In this document: piece after piece, positions 21,276-32,929 of the stretch
Layout: every line of letters starts with the position of its first letter
How positions within the stretch are numbered: position 1 is the stretch's first letter
Assembly: GCA_963580285.1 (NCBI GenBank)
Contig: OY757017.1
Coordinates: 111,075,245-111,139,244 of the forward strand
DNA length: 64,000 nucleotides
Source of the DNA: Lucinisca nassula
Taxonomy: Eukaryota; Mollusca; Bivalvia; Lucinida; Lucinidae
Direction of reading: 5' to 3'
Made by a program: the position numbers and the translations under genes
The notes under the pieces: generated by a model
What the model saw: only the letters and a program-made list of their open reading frames with translations
What the model was told of the DNA's origin: nothing
The model's database searches: none

Positions 21276-22403
21276 TTACTTACTTATGTCTTTCACCATG
21301 CCTGTTAACACTTTCAAGTTAATTTCTGTTATCAATCCTATATCTTCCCTATTCAGAATCTCTTCAACTGTGTGCTCTAAAATAGCCTTTTCTGCAGTAA
21401 ATCCCTGACAGCAGAAAAAGTAATGATCTACAGTCTCTTTCATATTGCACACCTTACATAAACTTGACAGATCTTTGTTGATTTTGGCCTGATGATCATT
21501 TAATATTGAGTGCCCACTGTGCAGCTGATTTACTGCAGAAAATGCCCTTCTGTCCCTATCTTTTTCCTGCAATACATTATCTTTGTCTGAGCACTTGTAC
21601 TTTTGTTCGCATTTTTCGTTACCCTGTATTTTACACTCCCATACTGCTTCTTTCTTGTCCAGGATTGGTTTTACCTCATTGTTTTTTATCATTTGGGTGA
21701 TGCTGCCTTTGCTTGTTGAGCTGCCAACTCATTACCCTCAATATCTTGGTGCCCGGGCACCCAATGAACTTTGATAGTGTTCTCGCTATTCCTTACCTTT
21801 GCTAAGCTCTCCTTGATACTAAGGACTGTTTCGATCTTGTTTGTTGGCATTTCAACACTGAATGCAGTTTTAATTGCTGGTTGACAGTCAGTCAGAATAT
21901 GAACCACTCTGCCTTTGAAATCTAGGTCAGCCAAGAATTCCAGCCCTATCTGTATACCCACCAGTTCTCCAGTATAATTGTTACCTATAGGACTAACTCT
22001 CTTGTTCACTGGTGTACAGGAAATACCCTCTAAATAGACTGCAGCACCAGCTCCCGTTGGGCCTGGATTTCCTAGCGCTGATCCATCTGTGAACAAAAGT
22101 ACATCATTTGTACCACAATGACTTAGTAGCTCTATTATTTTTTTTTTTTCCTGTTCTTCTTTAGAAAACTGGAATTCTTCTTTCTCTATACTACCTTTCT
22201 CTTTAATGAGCCCCATCAATTCCTATATCCATCGTATTTGTCAAGACTTCCAAGGCTTCTGTGCTGGTACTGAACAAACAGCCTGTTGCCTTTAGCCTTG
22301 CTGACCTCTGAACCTTTCCAAATTCTTTGCTGCTTTCCGCCAGGGATTCTACTGTTACTTTTTGTTTTGCTTCCACGGAAGAACTGCATGTGCGTAATTT
22401 CAT
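21276..22403 (-). pseudogene. 5'-truncated LINE: RNase H and downstream zinc-finger region (D)
   Basis: Three minus-strand frames in order belong to one element. The first (22403-22203) resembles the region between reverse transcriptase and RNase H ('STSTEALEVLTNTM'). The second (22219-21689) is RNase H, with LFTDGSALGNPGPTGAG, a conserved ELVGIQIGLEF, a TDCQPAIK and the HWVPGHQDIEGNELA end motif. The third (21692-21276) has the post-RNase H CKVC...ETVDHYFFCC knuckle. Frameshifts join them, so it is dead. RNase H after RT is typical of I-clade-like LINEs. RT itself is missing. Confidence 0.85.
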
Positions 22404-22596
22404 TGGTCAAATCAGAGCTCATTTATAATTTAATGAATATTTATAAGCTCTGATGTCAACTTTCAATGATGCAGTTTGTAAACAAATCCGAGTTCTAAGA
22501 AAAAAAAAAAGAAAAGAAAAATATGGCTTTGTTTATAATACACAGAGACAGTGAATCTTAAATAACGTTGCTGATGATTTATTTTTACTTTTGACT

Positions 22597-23637
22597 ATGG
22601 TAATTACCTTAGAAGTTACAGAAAATATAGATAGACTTATACAATGGCTATTTCAGTTGGGTCTGGTTCTTGAATTAGGTGGTGTTTCTTGTGAAATCTG
22701 TGGAAAAGGACGCTTTGGGCTGCGGAAAGACTTGTCATTTAGCACAGACCAATGTTGTTGGCGTCGCTCAAATAAAGATTGTGGTAAAAAGGTATCAATA
22801 AGGCACGGATCCTGGTTTTCCAATAGTAATCTGCCCCTTGCAACTATCGTCCTTCTGACATATTTCTGGGTATACAGAGTTGAACAAACGTTTGTGGAGC
22901 ATGAGTTAGAAATTTCGTATACAACAATCGTCGACTGGTTTAATTTTTCACGAGAAGTCTGCATTTGTATATTGGAAAATTCTAGCAAAAAGATAGGCGG
23001 GCCTGGTAAAATAGTAGAAATCGACGAGTCCAAGTTTGGAAAAAGAAAATATCATAAAGGAAGAAGAGTGGATGGAGTCTGGGTTTTCGGGGGCATAGAA
23101 AGAGATAGTAAAGAGTGTTTTTTCAAGTGTGTAGGAGACAGAACTGCTGATACATTGATAGGTATAATCAAAGAGTTTATTTTGCCAGACACTACTGTAA
23201 TTTCAGACTGCTGGAAAGCGTATAGCTCACTGAATAATGAAGGATTTTCCCACCTAACAGTCAACCACTCTGTAAACTTCGTCGATCCCGAAACAGGTGC
23301 ACATGCTGATACTATAGAGAGTACCTGGAGGGCTTTGAAGAAATCTTTACCTAAACATGGGACTACAAAGAATTTATACGACACATATTTTGCTCAGTAC
23401 TGTGTGAGGAAACAGTTCTCAACTGAGCAAGAAGATCCCTTCCTTGAATTTCTCAAGCTCGTCAAGACTGTTTACCAGCCCAACTTTGAAACAACAGAAG
23501 AGGACAAAGAGGCATATCGGAAGAGGAAAGCAGCGAAACTTCCCCCAGAAAAGACAACCAAAGTAGCAAGAGTTCCCCTCTGCAACATTGTCAACTTAAA
23601 TGTGTCATCATCCAGCCTCGACGATTTTCAGATGTAA
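22597..23637 (+). CDS. Merlin (ISXO2/IS1595-like) DDE transposase, intact
   Basis: 346 codons from the ATG at 22597, with no stop or frameshift. This is the only Met near the N-terminus, and the upstream TTG is not used in eukaryotes. A zinc-binding region lies at residues 32-62 (Cys 32, 35, 53, 54 and 62). The catalytic core follows: EIDES (Asp143), VISDCWKAY (Asp204) and a TIESTW segment (Glu241), in the order and spacing of ISXO2-type transposases, which in animals belong to the Merlin superfamily. The C-terminal tail is basic and lysine-rich. Its first five codons and leader lie inside duplicated segment D; the rest is outside. I could not find terminal inverted repeats, so a domesticated or solo gene is possible. 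Confidence 0.88.
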   Translation: MVITLEVTENIDRLIQWLFQLGLVLELGGVSCEICGKGRFGLRKDLSFSTDQCCWRRSNKDCGKKVSIRHGSWFSNSNLPLATIVLLTYFWVYRVEQTFVEHELEISYTTIVDWFNFSREVCICILENSSKKIGGPGKIVEIDESKFGKRKYHKGRRVDGVWVFGGIERDSKECFFKCVGDRTADTLIGIIKEFILPDTTVISDCWKAYSSLNNEGFSHLTVNHSVNFVDPETGAHADTIESTWRALKKSLPKHGTTKNLYDTYFAQYCVRKQFSTEQEDPFLEFLKLVKTVYQPNFETTEEDKEAYRKRKAAKLPPEKTTKVARVPLCNIVNLNVSSSSLDDFQM

Positions 23638-23979
23638 AACAGGTAAGAACGTTCGATCTGATATAGTTAATGTGTTCTTTTCTTTATATTCTGTACATTG
23701 CTTGATGGGGGCTGCCGCCCCCACACCCCCGCTACACAACTCAATCGCCATTGGGCTCTTTGATTTAAGTTAGAAACCGTTAATATATGGTTGCTTAAAC
23801 AGCCCACTTCGCCGGTTAAAAACAAAATGGCGGCCGCCATAATTTGTTTATCAGCGCGTAGCAACGTCAAGCATGCGCAGTGAACAATGCGCAGTAGAAG
23901 ATGCGCAAAGAACTGGGGACCGCTAAAGTGGAATCTACCCGCAAAAAGGAATAATCTCACTCATGATTATACGTAAGCG
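23638..23979. promoter_or_regulatory. GC-rich promoter-like patch with YY1- and NRF1-like sites
   Basis: A perfect palindrome ATGGCGGCCGCCAT (23827-23840), preceded by AAA, fits YY1-type sites on both strands. Three TGCGCA cores follow at 23874, 23888 and 23902 (NRF1-like). This combination is common in TATA-less promoters of housekeeping genes. I see no matching first exon on either side, so it could equally be the 3' end of the Merlin element. The motif assignment is by eye. Confidence 0.35.
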
Positions 23980-24155
23980 GTTAACCAGTGCAGTGGTTTT
24001 TTTGCCCAAAACTGACAACTGCTGTTCTTGAATCAGCGGAATGAATGCCCATAGAAAAGATTCTATGATCAATCCCCATGACACGGCAGGTATCGAACCC
24101 GCGTCGTCCTGATCGCCAATCAGACGCGCATCCGACTGAGCTACCGAAGCCAGCC
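23980..24155 (-). repeat. tRNA-derived SINE, family D
   Basis: The minus-strand head is GGCTTCGGTAGCTCAGTCGG with a B box GGGTTCGATACC, then a body running to 'cactgcactgg'. A diverged second copy is at 49300-49478. Confidence 0.75.
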
Positions 24156-24164
24156 GTTAAGTGT

Positions 24165-24672
24165 TGGCTACTCTACCAGTGTTCGCGATGCCAGCGGTGG
24201 GGCCGAGTTGTGCCACACACCTCTTCAGTTGTCTTGAGCAGACTGGTCTTGATGCTGTTCCATATATCCTCAGTGTTAGCATCTGCTACACCTGCTGAAG
24301 CACTCACATGCTGGCTGAAAACCTCCTGGAAATGATTTCTTCTCTGAGATTCTTTCAGCTTCCAAACTTTTAGTCTGGGGGTGAACTTGCGCTTGGGTTT
24401 TGGTGGCACATCAATCCTCATGTCGCATATGAGTAGCTGATGTTGCAGGGCTACTTCCTCGCCAGGGATCACTTTCACATCTGTGACAAGTTTGCGCATT
24501 GTCCTGCGGTAAAGGATGAAATCTATCTGCGTCGCTGCGCTGCCTGACATGTACGTGATAAGATGACTGTCACGTTTCTTGAAACATGTGTTTCCAAGAA
24601 GCAGGTCAAATGCCAGGGCATACTCTAGACTCCTCTCACCCTCAACATCTGGTTGAGGTCTACCATACCCGA
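24165..24672 (-). pseudogene. LINE endonuclease fragment (RTE-like, CFDP2-like)
   Basis: An open minus-strand stretch of about 165 codons that begins upstream of any Met, reading GYGRPQPDVEGERSLEYA, then LLLGNTCFKKRDSHLITY, then TQIDFILYRR and VIPGEEVALQHQLLICD. These match the C-terminal half of the apurinic-type endonuclease found in RTE-like LINEs and in the CFDP2-type proteins derived from them. Both ends are abrupt (a SINE at 24155, unrelated DNA beyond 24672) and no reverse transcriptase follows. It is a fragment. Confidence 0.82.
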
Positions 24673-25010
24673 TCCCATCTGTAATGTATATCTATATATT
24701 AAGTTATATTATCGAGTTATTGCTCATTCATTTCTTCAAGCCCCAATGGGGGGGGGGGGGGGGCTAGGAAGCATCATGCAGCCCATTTATTTCTTCCAAG
24801 CCCCAATGGGCAGGGGGGTTCCATTTAACATCAGGAGGTATGCTTGCCCATAGGCAGTGCCTATTTTAATGTTATACAAAAGGGGCCGATTTTGTCAGGG
24901 ACCAAGTTTGTTGGGGGCCGAGATGGTTAGGAGCCGTGTTTGTTAGTGGCCCATTCATGGCATTTGTTTGGGTTATCCAGTTACCGAATGGACATAGCAG
25001 GATGACATAC
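24673..25010. other. intron-side region of GINS2 with repeat fragments
   Basis: Two short heads of the GGGGCTTGAAG family (minus strand, about 24734-24762 and 24783-24812, one with a G run) and an iterated GGGGCCGATTTTGT-like motif at 24870-24950. On the GINS2 strand this is intron 1 sequence. Confidence 0.5.
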
Positions 25011-25100
25011 TCCAATCAAATAAATTCTGTCTTGAGCAAAATTTGGAACAATTGTGACTGTTTCTTTTTCGGCAAGGAATTCAACTTCTGACGGATCCAT
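25011..25100 (-). CDS. GINS2: GINS complex subunit 2 (Psf2), exon 1 coding part
   Basis: The minus-strand ATG at 25100 opens 30 codons, starting [20 protein letters not shown] and ending IYLIG, followed at once by a consensus splice donor GTATGT (25010 downward). The peptide matches the highly conserved N-terminus of Psf2/GINS2, a subunit of the GINS ring that joins Cdc45 and Mcm2-7 in the replicative helicase in the nucleus. The exon ends in phase 0. No further GINS2 exon was recognised to the left, so intron 1 probably exceeds the remaining 25 kb, or the other exons are lost. An open frame continuing upstream of the ATG is 5' UTR and minisatellite. Confidence 0.85.
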
Positions 25101-25130
25101 TTTTGACGGTTTTTGGACTAAGTCATCAAA

Positions 25131-25138
25131 TTTCGCGG
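25131..25138. promoter_or_regulatory. E2F-like site upstream of GINS2
   Basis: TTTCGCGG, about 31 bases upstream of the GINS2 ATG. GINS genes are commonly E2F targets in animals. The site call here is by eye. Confidence 0.45.
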
Positions 25139-25191
25139 GGTCCGTAAACAGTTGGTGTAATATCCAACGCATGTGCCAACGGGTCGGTCTG

Positions 25192-25230
25192 AAAGCCCCA
25201 AGACACCCCAAGACACCCCAAGACACCTTT
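25192..25230 (-). repeat. GGTGTCTTGG minisatellite, short
   Basis: About four decamers, inverted compared with 8672-8735 and flanked by the same 'ggctttcaga' edge. Confidence 0.6.
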
Positions 25231-25891
25231 TTTATTACACATTTATTATTATTATACCCTAAAACACTTTTATTATTACTCATTTATTATTTTTATACAT
25301 ATATTATGCTATAATAGAAGCAATTTTCGTCAAAAAATTTGCATTCGGCCATGTTTAGAATACCACATATCTGTATATACAGATATAAGGTTTTGAATAA
25401 CACTTAAATACTACCCCCAATTTTTCAACATTGGAAATAGTATTCCCGGTTTTCAAGATTGATTTAAATTGCTCATTATCGCCCCGTCACGTTAGCCTAA
25501 GGATAAAATTTTATCCTTAGTTTCCAGCTGGCTCCGCGCAAATGTTCATGGTTGTCAAACAATTTGCGACTCGTGGAGGTGTGATTAGGACTTGCTTCCA
25601 ATGAAATGGTCAAACATTTAATTGGCAGCCATTTACCAGCCTTTTTTTCTTTTCCTTTTTTCTCTTTTTCTTCTTTTATTTCTTTTTTTCTCTTTTTCTT
25701 CTTTTATTTCTTTATTTCTCTTTTTTCTCTTTTTTTTCTCTTTTTTTCTGTCTTTTTTCTTATTTTTTTCTCTGTTTTTTTTTTTTCATCACAAAAACAC
25801 ACCTATAGAATTTTGATCCCCTTAAACCCGATGTTCATATGGTAAAAATGGGGTTTCAGGGGTATTTATTAAATTTCTAACTTCTGCTTAT
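25231..25891. other. unassigned stretch with long pyrimidine tract
   Basis: About 25640-25790 is almost pure C/T on the plus strand. It gives spurious F/S-rich open frames in two registers, which are not genes. Flanking DNA belongs partly to the foldback repeat whose core is at 25892. Confidence 0.6.
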
Positions 25892-25962
25892 GACATAGAT
25901 TGTGCTTACTCATTAGAACCGCCACACTGAGGTGGTTCTAACGAGTACACACAATCTATGTC
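25892..25962. repeat. 71 bp hairpin, relative of 10714-10770
   Basis: GACATAGATTGTG pairs with CACAATCTATGTC, and TTAGAACC pairs with GGTTCTAA inside. Outer arms are homologous to those around 10714 in inverted order. Confidence 0.65.
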
Positions 25963-26305
25963 TTGACCTTAAATTTGAAAAACTATCAGCGTTTTTTTTT
26001 TTTGTGTGTGTGGAACATTCCAATTTGTTCGTGGAAAAAAATCAATATATTTGAATAGTCATAGGCATCTTGTAAGTGACAATGATGAGCATAATTTTAT
26101 GGTAGTCTTTAAATATCAACCGAAATTGCGCTAATAAGTTGAGAAATAATCAGCTGTCAACATGAGTGAATGAACTTGTTGTTTTTGTGTCATTTCTTTA
26201 AATTATATGCCAAATTAATTAATTCATCAAGCCCAGTAGTATAATTATTACCTTTGCTGTAACTTCACCAGAGTTCATTAATTAGTGACGTTATAGTATT
26301 AGTGA
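25963..26305. other. unassigned stretch ending at duplication breakpoint
   Basis: No gene or repeat recognised. The last bases (...attagtga) are joined to the first base of copy D' with no obvious target duplication. Confidence 0.4.
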
Positions 26306-26457
26306 TTATTAAAACACAGATGATACCTTAATTTATTATTTTGTCATAGACTTTAACCTATAACAATTAGAACGGCCTGATCTTTGTCCTCGCTACTCTG
26401 TTAGCAGTTTTTTACAGATGTAAAGACATGATGGAAATTATTTCGATTTTTTCTGTT

Positions 26458-26588
26458 TGATTAATTTGGGGGTTTCACATTCCCGTCAACACCGTAACGG
26501 TCAATTTGGAGACGTTTCTTCTCATTTTGTGGGACTTTTACCTGACTTTTACATGAAATGACATCTCAAGCCCTGTCGCCAAATCTAC
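26458..26588 (-). repeat. GGGGCTTGAAG-family fragment (D')
   Basis: Copy of 7158-7288. Confidence 0.6.
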
Positions 26589-27537
26589 CTTTTTAACGCT
26601 ATAACGGATTAATTGATTTTTTTTTTGTCGAATATGTATAGGTAACTCAGTAAGGGATAATTTCAAATCAACATCAAAATACATCTTCAGGTATTGATAA
26701 TAGTGCATTTCAAACATCGCGAAACCATAACTATATAATTTGGACCTCTTAATCCCACAATTTCATATAATGAAACTGGGGTTTACAATGTTGGGTAGTT
26801 GTACCGATTCCTGACCATAGCCTTTACTTCTATTTTACAGGGTTATACATTATTTTCATAGAAGTGAAGGCAATGATTTGTTCAGTCCACATGAAGACCC
26901 CCTCTAACACATAAGTTGTGGTTACTCGTTAGAACCATCTTGGTGTCCTAATGAGTGCCCACAATCGATGTTTGGAGCAGAGATATACAAAAATATCGTA
27001 TTTTTTCTTCTGAAAATTGATATTCTATTTTTGTTTACGAATTTATTTTTTAGGTAAAGTTTTCAATAATTCTGTAATAATAGAGTAAAAATAAATAAAA
27101 CATTAGAAATGACATCAAAGATTAATTATTCTATCAGTCGCCGACATTTTGCCGTATCATCTTTGCAGAGACACACTTGAGACTATTCATAAGGTGTGAA
27201 AAGTATTATCAGACGAAAAGGATTAAGCGAACAATAACGTAATCAGTAAACAAGTGGCCGTTTGCATGCATAGGTATCAGCGGGTATTAGTAACTGACGG
27301 GCATTAATGAGATAATTAAACTATATACTTGTATTCGGTACCTTTCATCCTAAGATCGGAAAAAATGGATGGATAGGTTACTTGACATTATTTTTTTACT
27401 AATTACGAACCAAAAAAAAAACAAAATGATAAAATGTACCCTAAGATACAAGGTTTTGGTTTTTAACTTTGAAGCAAAACAACTATTTGATAAATCACAA
27501 ACTCAAAACTATAGAACAGATAATACCATTTTATCTA
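26589..27537. other. unassigned AT-rich stretch (D')
   Basis: Copy of 7289-8237. The imperfect hairpin is at 26914-26965. Confidence 0.4.
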
Positions 27538-27707
27538 TTCACCTTATTTGCATTATCTGCTGGTTCCTAGTCTGAAGGTTATCAGTGTTGGGAAAACAGG
27601 TAACCAGACCCCCCTGACCTTGAAAGGTCAGGGGGGTCTGGTTACCTGTTTTTTCCAATATTGACAATGTGCAAGCTGGAAGCCAGCAAATAATGCAAAT
27701 ATGGTGA
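27538..27707. mobile_element. foldback MITE (D')
   Basis: Copy of 8238-8407, identical by eye. Confidence 0.85.
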
Positions 27708-28223
27708 TATAACTTTTCATCTTTTCATGTTATAAATGTCGTAGATGGTATGACAATTAACAATAAAGACAATAGATAAGTAAGTGTCTTGGGATGTTTA
27801 TTACATTGCCAAATTGCATTCGATGACAGTTACCAGAGTATATACAGTGCTTTATGTGACTGTTTTAGGTCGCAAACAGCGTCTCAATTTTGTTTATTAT
27901 TAATTTTAAATAGTTTTAGGTATTGAAAAGCCTTCTAAAACTCTTTAGGAAATAAATAAACAAAAAAATTTGGTGTCTTGAGCTGTCTTGGGGTGTCTTG
28001 TGGTGTCTTGGGGTGTCTTGTGGTGTCTTGGGGCTTTCAGACTGACCGTGTGCCAACTATTAGTTTTCTATCGTTTATAAGATTCGTCGTTTCGCCCCCG
28101 CCCGGTTGGTCCAAAAAGCGAAAGGAACCGTCCTTTCGCGAAAGGAAGTTTTTTCTACCCCCGCACACTCTTTTTTCTCTATATAAAGTGGGTTTTTAGG
28201 GTGTTCATTTCACGGACTTGATG
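27708..28223. other. unassigned stretch with GGTGTCTTGG minisatellite (D')
   Basis: Copy of 8408-8923. The minisatellite is at 27972-28035. Confidence 0.5.
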
Positions 28224-28540
28224 TGGAGCGTGATAGCTCAGTGGTTAGTGCACTTGCCTCTGATGCTAGAGGTCCCGAGTTCGATCCCCGGCAGCGGCGA
28301 TAAAATTTCGGTGTCCGAACACACTCCATTGGCATCATTTGCAGGGATGAATGTCATAAAGTGCACCGTCCTTCGGATCGGGCCGTTAACTGGAAGCCCC
28401 CTGTGCAGGGAGAACCATCCCCTGTGCAGGTTAAAGATCCCTACCGTAATTACATGATTACTGTGTATGCTTTCATCCTGCAAAACCTGGAGTGTATGTA
28501 ATATGCACCTGCGGTAATGGTCAAATGTGACCGACACAGT
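28224..28540 (+). repeat. SINE family B, complete (D')
   Basis: Copy of 8924-9240. Confidence 0.85.
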
Positions 28541-28654
<114 letters not shown>

Positions 28655-30013
28655 GGGTATCATGAGTAACCCTTAAACGTATAAAAAATGTCTCTTTGTA
28701 GGATGGAGTAATGTACAATTAAGGCAACAATAAATATGTATATAGAGTGCATGATTAATGAACTTATCTATATCTAAACCCTGTTCATTGCTATTTATGT
28801 CTGATATTCATCATGTTGGGTGAAAGAGGGAGGGAACAAAAATAATAATAAAATATATATAAATCCACTATAATATGAGTTAGTACGAAGACTTTACTTG
28901 TGAGTTATCTCGGCCAGTAGAAGGCTTTGAAATGAAATGAGTGCGTCCTAAGAGTAAGATGAAATACCACTCAGATCTGAAACCGACCCAGCATGAGTAC
29001 TGTTTAACCGCTCGGAAGGTCTTAGTCTGCCCAGGCAAGTGGTGCGAGTCAGTAATGTACAATTAAGGCAACAATAAATATGTATATAGAGTGCATGATT
29101 AATGAACTTATCTATATCTAAACCCTGTTGATTGCTATGCAGATAAACCCTATAACCCTATATTGGTTTCAATGGGCGACAGGGTTTGAAATGTCATTTC
29201 ATCTACAAGTCGCGAATAAGTCCCACAAAATTGGGGGGATTCGAGCAGAAATAAGTAAAAAAAAAAACAAAACAAAAAAAAAAAAAAAACATTACAGATA
29301 TTCATTCAAATAGTTATTTCTAGATCCAGAAAGTTGACACTGTAATGCATACAGATATATTCGGACAGAGATGCGTGTCTTTTAGTAAATATCTCACCAA
29401 TTTGCGAATCCATTTATTAAACATTCTTTCGCTTTTCTGAGTCATGTTACAGTTGACTCTCCTTATCTCATACATTTATAATTCAAACTACTGTTTAAGT
29501 GAAACTAAATTTTGGCCACTTTTGTTTCAGTTTTGCTATTTGTTCATCATATTTCAAATCCTTCTATCTCAAACTACTGTTATTTCAAACCAAAATGTAC
29601 AGTTCCTTGGATTATGATAATTTGATGATAATCTAATGGGTAGTTGTTAACCTTAGGATCTCAAGAACATGTTTATGACATTAAGAAAACACGCCCATAC
29701 AAAGTAGAAGTAAAACAAAGATCAGGAATTGATACAATTAACTTACTCCACCCATAAAAGACACCAAATGGAAAGAAATACAAACATTAAGCGACCAGAC
29801 CATAATGGAAACCTAAACAAAGGAAGGCCATAAGGACAGTTACTTTCCCACAAAATGGCCATATGGCCATCCAAAATAAAAGACACAAGTGATACACACA
29901 GTAAGTAACAAACAACAACATGAATAAATGCACTGTAAATTTTACCGCCGTAAAAATGAAAAAAATTAAGATGAAAAATTGTGACATTTTTCTTATTTCT
30001 GCTCAAAATATGG
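28655..30013. other. repeat-rich non-coding stretch (D')
   Basis: Copy of 9355-10713. The direct repeats of about 88 bp are at 28708 and 29051. Confidence 0.5.
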
Positions 30014-30070
30014 ATTGTGGGTACACGTTAGAACCGTCTCATCGAGGCGGTTCTAACGAGTACCCACAAT
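30014..30070. repeat. 57 bp hairpin core (D')
   Basis: Copy of 10714-10770. Confidence 0.7.
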
Positions 30071-30677
30071 GTATGTTTTTGAGCAGAAATTAGAAAAATA
30101 ATGTACACCCCTGCAAACCCCAGTTTTACTATATAAAAGTGGGGTTCAAGGGGGTCAAAATTATATAGGTGTGTTTTCGTGATGAAAAATGAATAAATAA
30201 ATAAATTCCGAGATAAATAAGAATAATAATAAAAATAACAAGGCACACAATAATTTGTTAATCGATTTAAATTTCGCCAGTTCAACGCCATTAAAGTATA
30301 TCACAGTGATAATCTTTGTAATACAAACAATAAACCTGAAAGTGTGCTGTACTTACATTAGGTGTGGATTAATCTAATTATCTTTGATGTTGATAAGACG
30401 ATGTGTCGGTCTTTTAATGGGCCCTTTTAATTAGGTGTGAACGAGTTGTAAATGGTCGAAATAACGGCACGCATATCAACTTAACACTAAGAAGACATAA
30501 AAAAATCATTTAAATAAATAAATAAATGGAGTATCTAAAATGAAAAAAAAAAAAAAAGAACGCACCGTATTAATAGTCATATCTTGCGGTGGAATTTATT
30601 CCTCAAGGTTAAAATGGCCGCAATTTTAAGCCGGACCTGTCAAGTTGGGCGGAATATCTATAAAACAAAGGTGTTAC

Positions 30678-31393
30678 TAGTGGTCGGAATCGGAAGAATT
30701 TTCATGATCGATCATCGGAAGATGTAATTGACCAATGATCGATCATTAATCGATCAAATATAAAATTATCAGGCGGAATGAATGTGATAATATACCGATC
30801 CGAAAGACGTGTGATATTCATCCCTGCAAATGATGCCAGTTGAGCATGTTAAATTGTTAAGACACCAAAATTTTATTACTGCTGTCGGGGATCGAACCCA
30901 GGACCTCTAGCACTAACTGCTGACCTATCATGCATCAGAGGCAAGTGCACTAACCACTGGCCTATCAAGGATACTGATTTCCAGATGAACCTTGGTCTGC
31001 CTAATAGAGGTGTGTGATTGTATTTTCAAAAGCAAGTCGCTGATGATTTTCATGATATTTTTGACGATTTACCTACCATTGAAGGCATATGATTTTGAGT
31101 AGTGACGGCAAATGGCTCTGCTTATGTCCAGTGTTGCTTTGGACACTGGACCGTCGCTCTTTTTGTGGAAGCCGAAGTGTTTCCACGCTATAGATCTACT
31201 TTTTCCACCCGGAGAGCCATTTTCCGGAAGCAGTTGCAGTAATAAAACCGAAACGACCGAAACAAACCGCAACGTTCAAATCCCGTTAAAAGCCGGAACC
31301 GAGTAATCGAGTACGGAAAAAAGTACCGATCATCAACTCGGAAGTCAGAAAACGAGCAATGCTCGAAGAACTCGATTAATCGGCCGACCACTA
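30678..31393. mobile_element. non-autonomous hAT element (D')
   Basis: Copy of 11375-12090, with the same GGTGTTAC duplication at 30670-30677 and 31394-31401. One substitution (31368 A, where D has C at 12065). Confidence 0.88.
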
Positions 31394-31922
31394 GGTGTTA
31401 CCCCATTAATCCCTTAAATAATGCGGGATTGAATGCATAAATGTGTTTCAATTGCAGTAGCATGAATTTAAAACAGGATCAGCATGTGTGACATGCAGGG
31501 AATGGGATGCATTCTGGCCGTTTTTTTTTTTTTTTGAGGACCCAGCAGGCAGGCCTGAGCTTGGCTATTGTTTTTTTATTTTATTTTTTTTTAACCCTGG
31601 TGAATGAATGTCAACTTGCACAATGGGAGGCCGATTGGCAGATGAAGTTCAATGTGGCCAAATGTCACTCAATGTGTCACGACACCCTCCGGACAAGCAA
31701 ATTAAGTTTGACTATACACTTCACCAGCAAATTTTCGAGCATCTATCTATCTATCTTATACTGAGTCGGTCATATTTGGCCATTACCTCGGTTGGGTGGC
31801 TAAATTTAGAATTTAGCTAAACAAAGAGACACTGGATGCGTCCTTAAAACTATTTACAATCTGCATAACAGAGGTATCCTAAAACGCATACCTCTGAGTC
31901 TCAATCCTACACTGTGCGGCCA

Positions 31923-32025
31923 CCCGCCCATAGGGGCTTGAAGAAATATATGGGCTGCATGATGCTTCCACGCAGAGCTGAATCTGGCCCGCACACTAGT
32001 ACTGGTAAACCGCTTAGAGGATCTA
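31923..32025 (+). repeat. GGGGCTTGAAG-family left half (D')
   Basis: Copy of 12620-12722; continues at 39505. Confidence 0.85.
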
Positions 32026-32653
32026 CCGTATTCGGGTGTGTATTACCCGCATTTGCGTACTACCCGCACCCCCTTTTTTCCAAAATCTGGGGGAAAACTG
32101 TTATTCTGTTGTATTACCCGCATGGAACATTTGCTGAAATTTTGGTGGATGCGTAAGTGAGAATTTGGCCAGTTTTTGTAACACACAACAGAAAGTGCGA
32201 TTGTCTTCAAAAGGCGGGAAAATGCAGGTGTGTGCGAGTATCACCAGAAAGCATGTATTTTACATTAAAATGTTGAAAAAACTTTACCTGTTCACTCTTG
32301 TTATTTATTTATTAACCCACATATGCCCGCGGCCCTTTTTTGGGATATCGGCAAACAGTGAAGTACCAGATCAGACACCCCAGAAAGACACAGCAGACGT
32401 CTGATTTGGATTTACACTGTTTGATGATTTATAAAGGTTCAGTTATGACACTATTGTTAATCACTGTCATATAATTGCCAACCTGCGGTGCGTGTCGATA
32501 AGGTGTGAAAATATGGTCAAGTTATGTCTCTAATTTGCGTTTATTCCCCAATCATAAAATTTAATCCGCAATCAATGTGAAAACTATTTAATTGCTCCTA
32601 AGATGAGTTGCTATGGCTATTCTACTATCTCGTGAATGGTTATGTTTTGGCGC

Positions 32654-32929
32654 TGGTGTTACGATTTTCCCGATTATGGAAATAACACCAAAGTAATGAA
32701 ATCATTTGCTGAAAACGATTTATTAACGAATGCTACACTGTTTGTAGCCATTACGATTTTCCGTGACGATCTCTTAAACTAATCTAATTTCCTGGCAACC
32801 GACGTTTCTTACGTTGCTATCCGACGTCACAACACGTGACGTCGCGTAATAAACCAATTATCTGAAGTAACGTTATAAAAGAAGCGTATGTTATGAAATC
32901 GGTTTAGCCTTCATATTATCTTCTTTCCA
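32654..32929 (-). repeat. 3' LTR of BEL element (D')
   Basis: Identical by eye to 13351-13626. Confidence 0.93.

Noticed and set aside
25606..25845. hydrophobic F/S/L-rich proteins in two frames
   Set aside because: Product of a pyrimidine tract, with no real codon structure.
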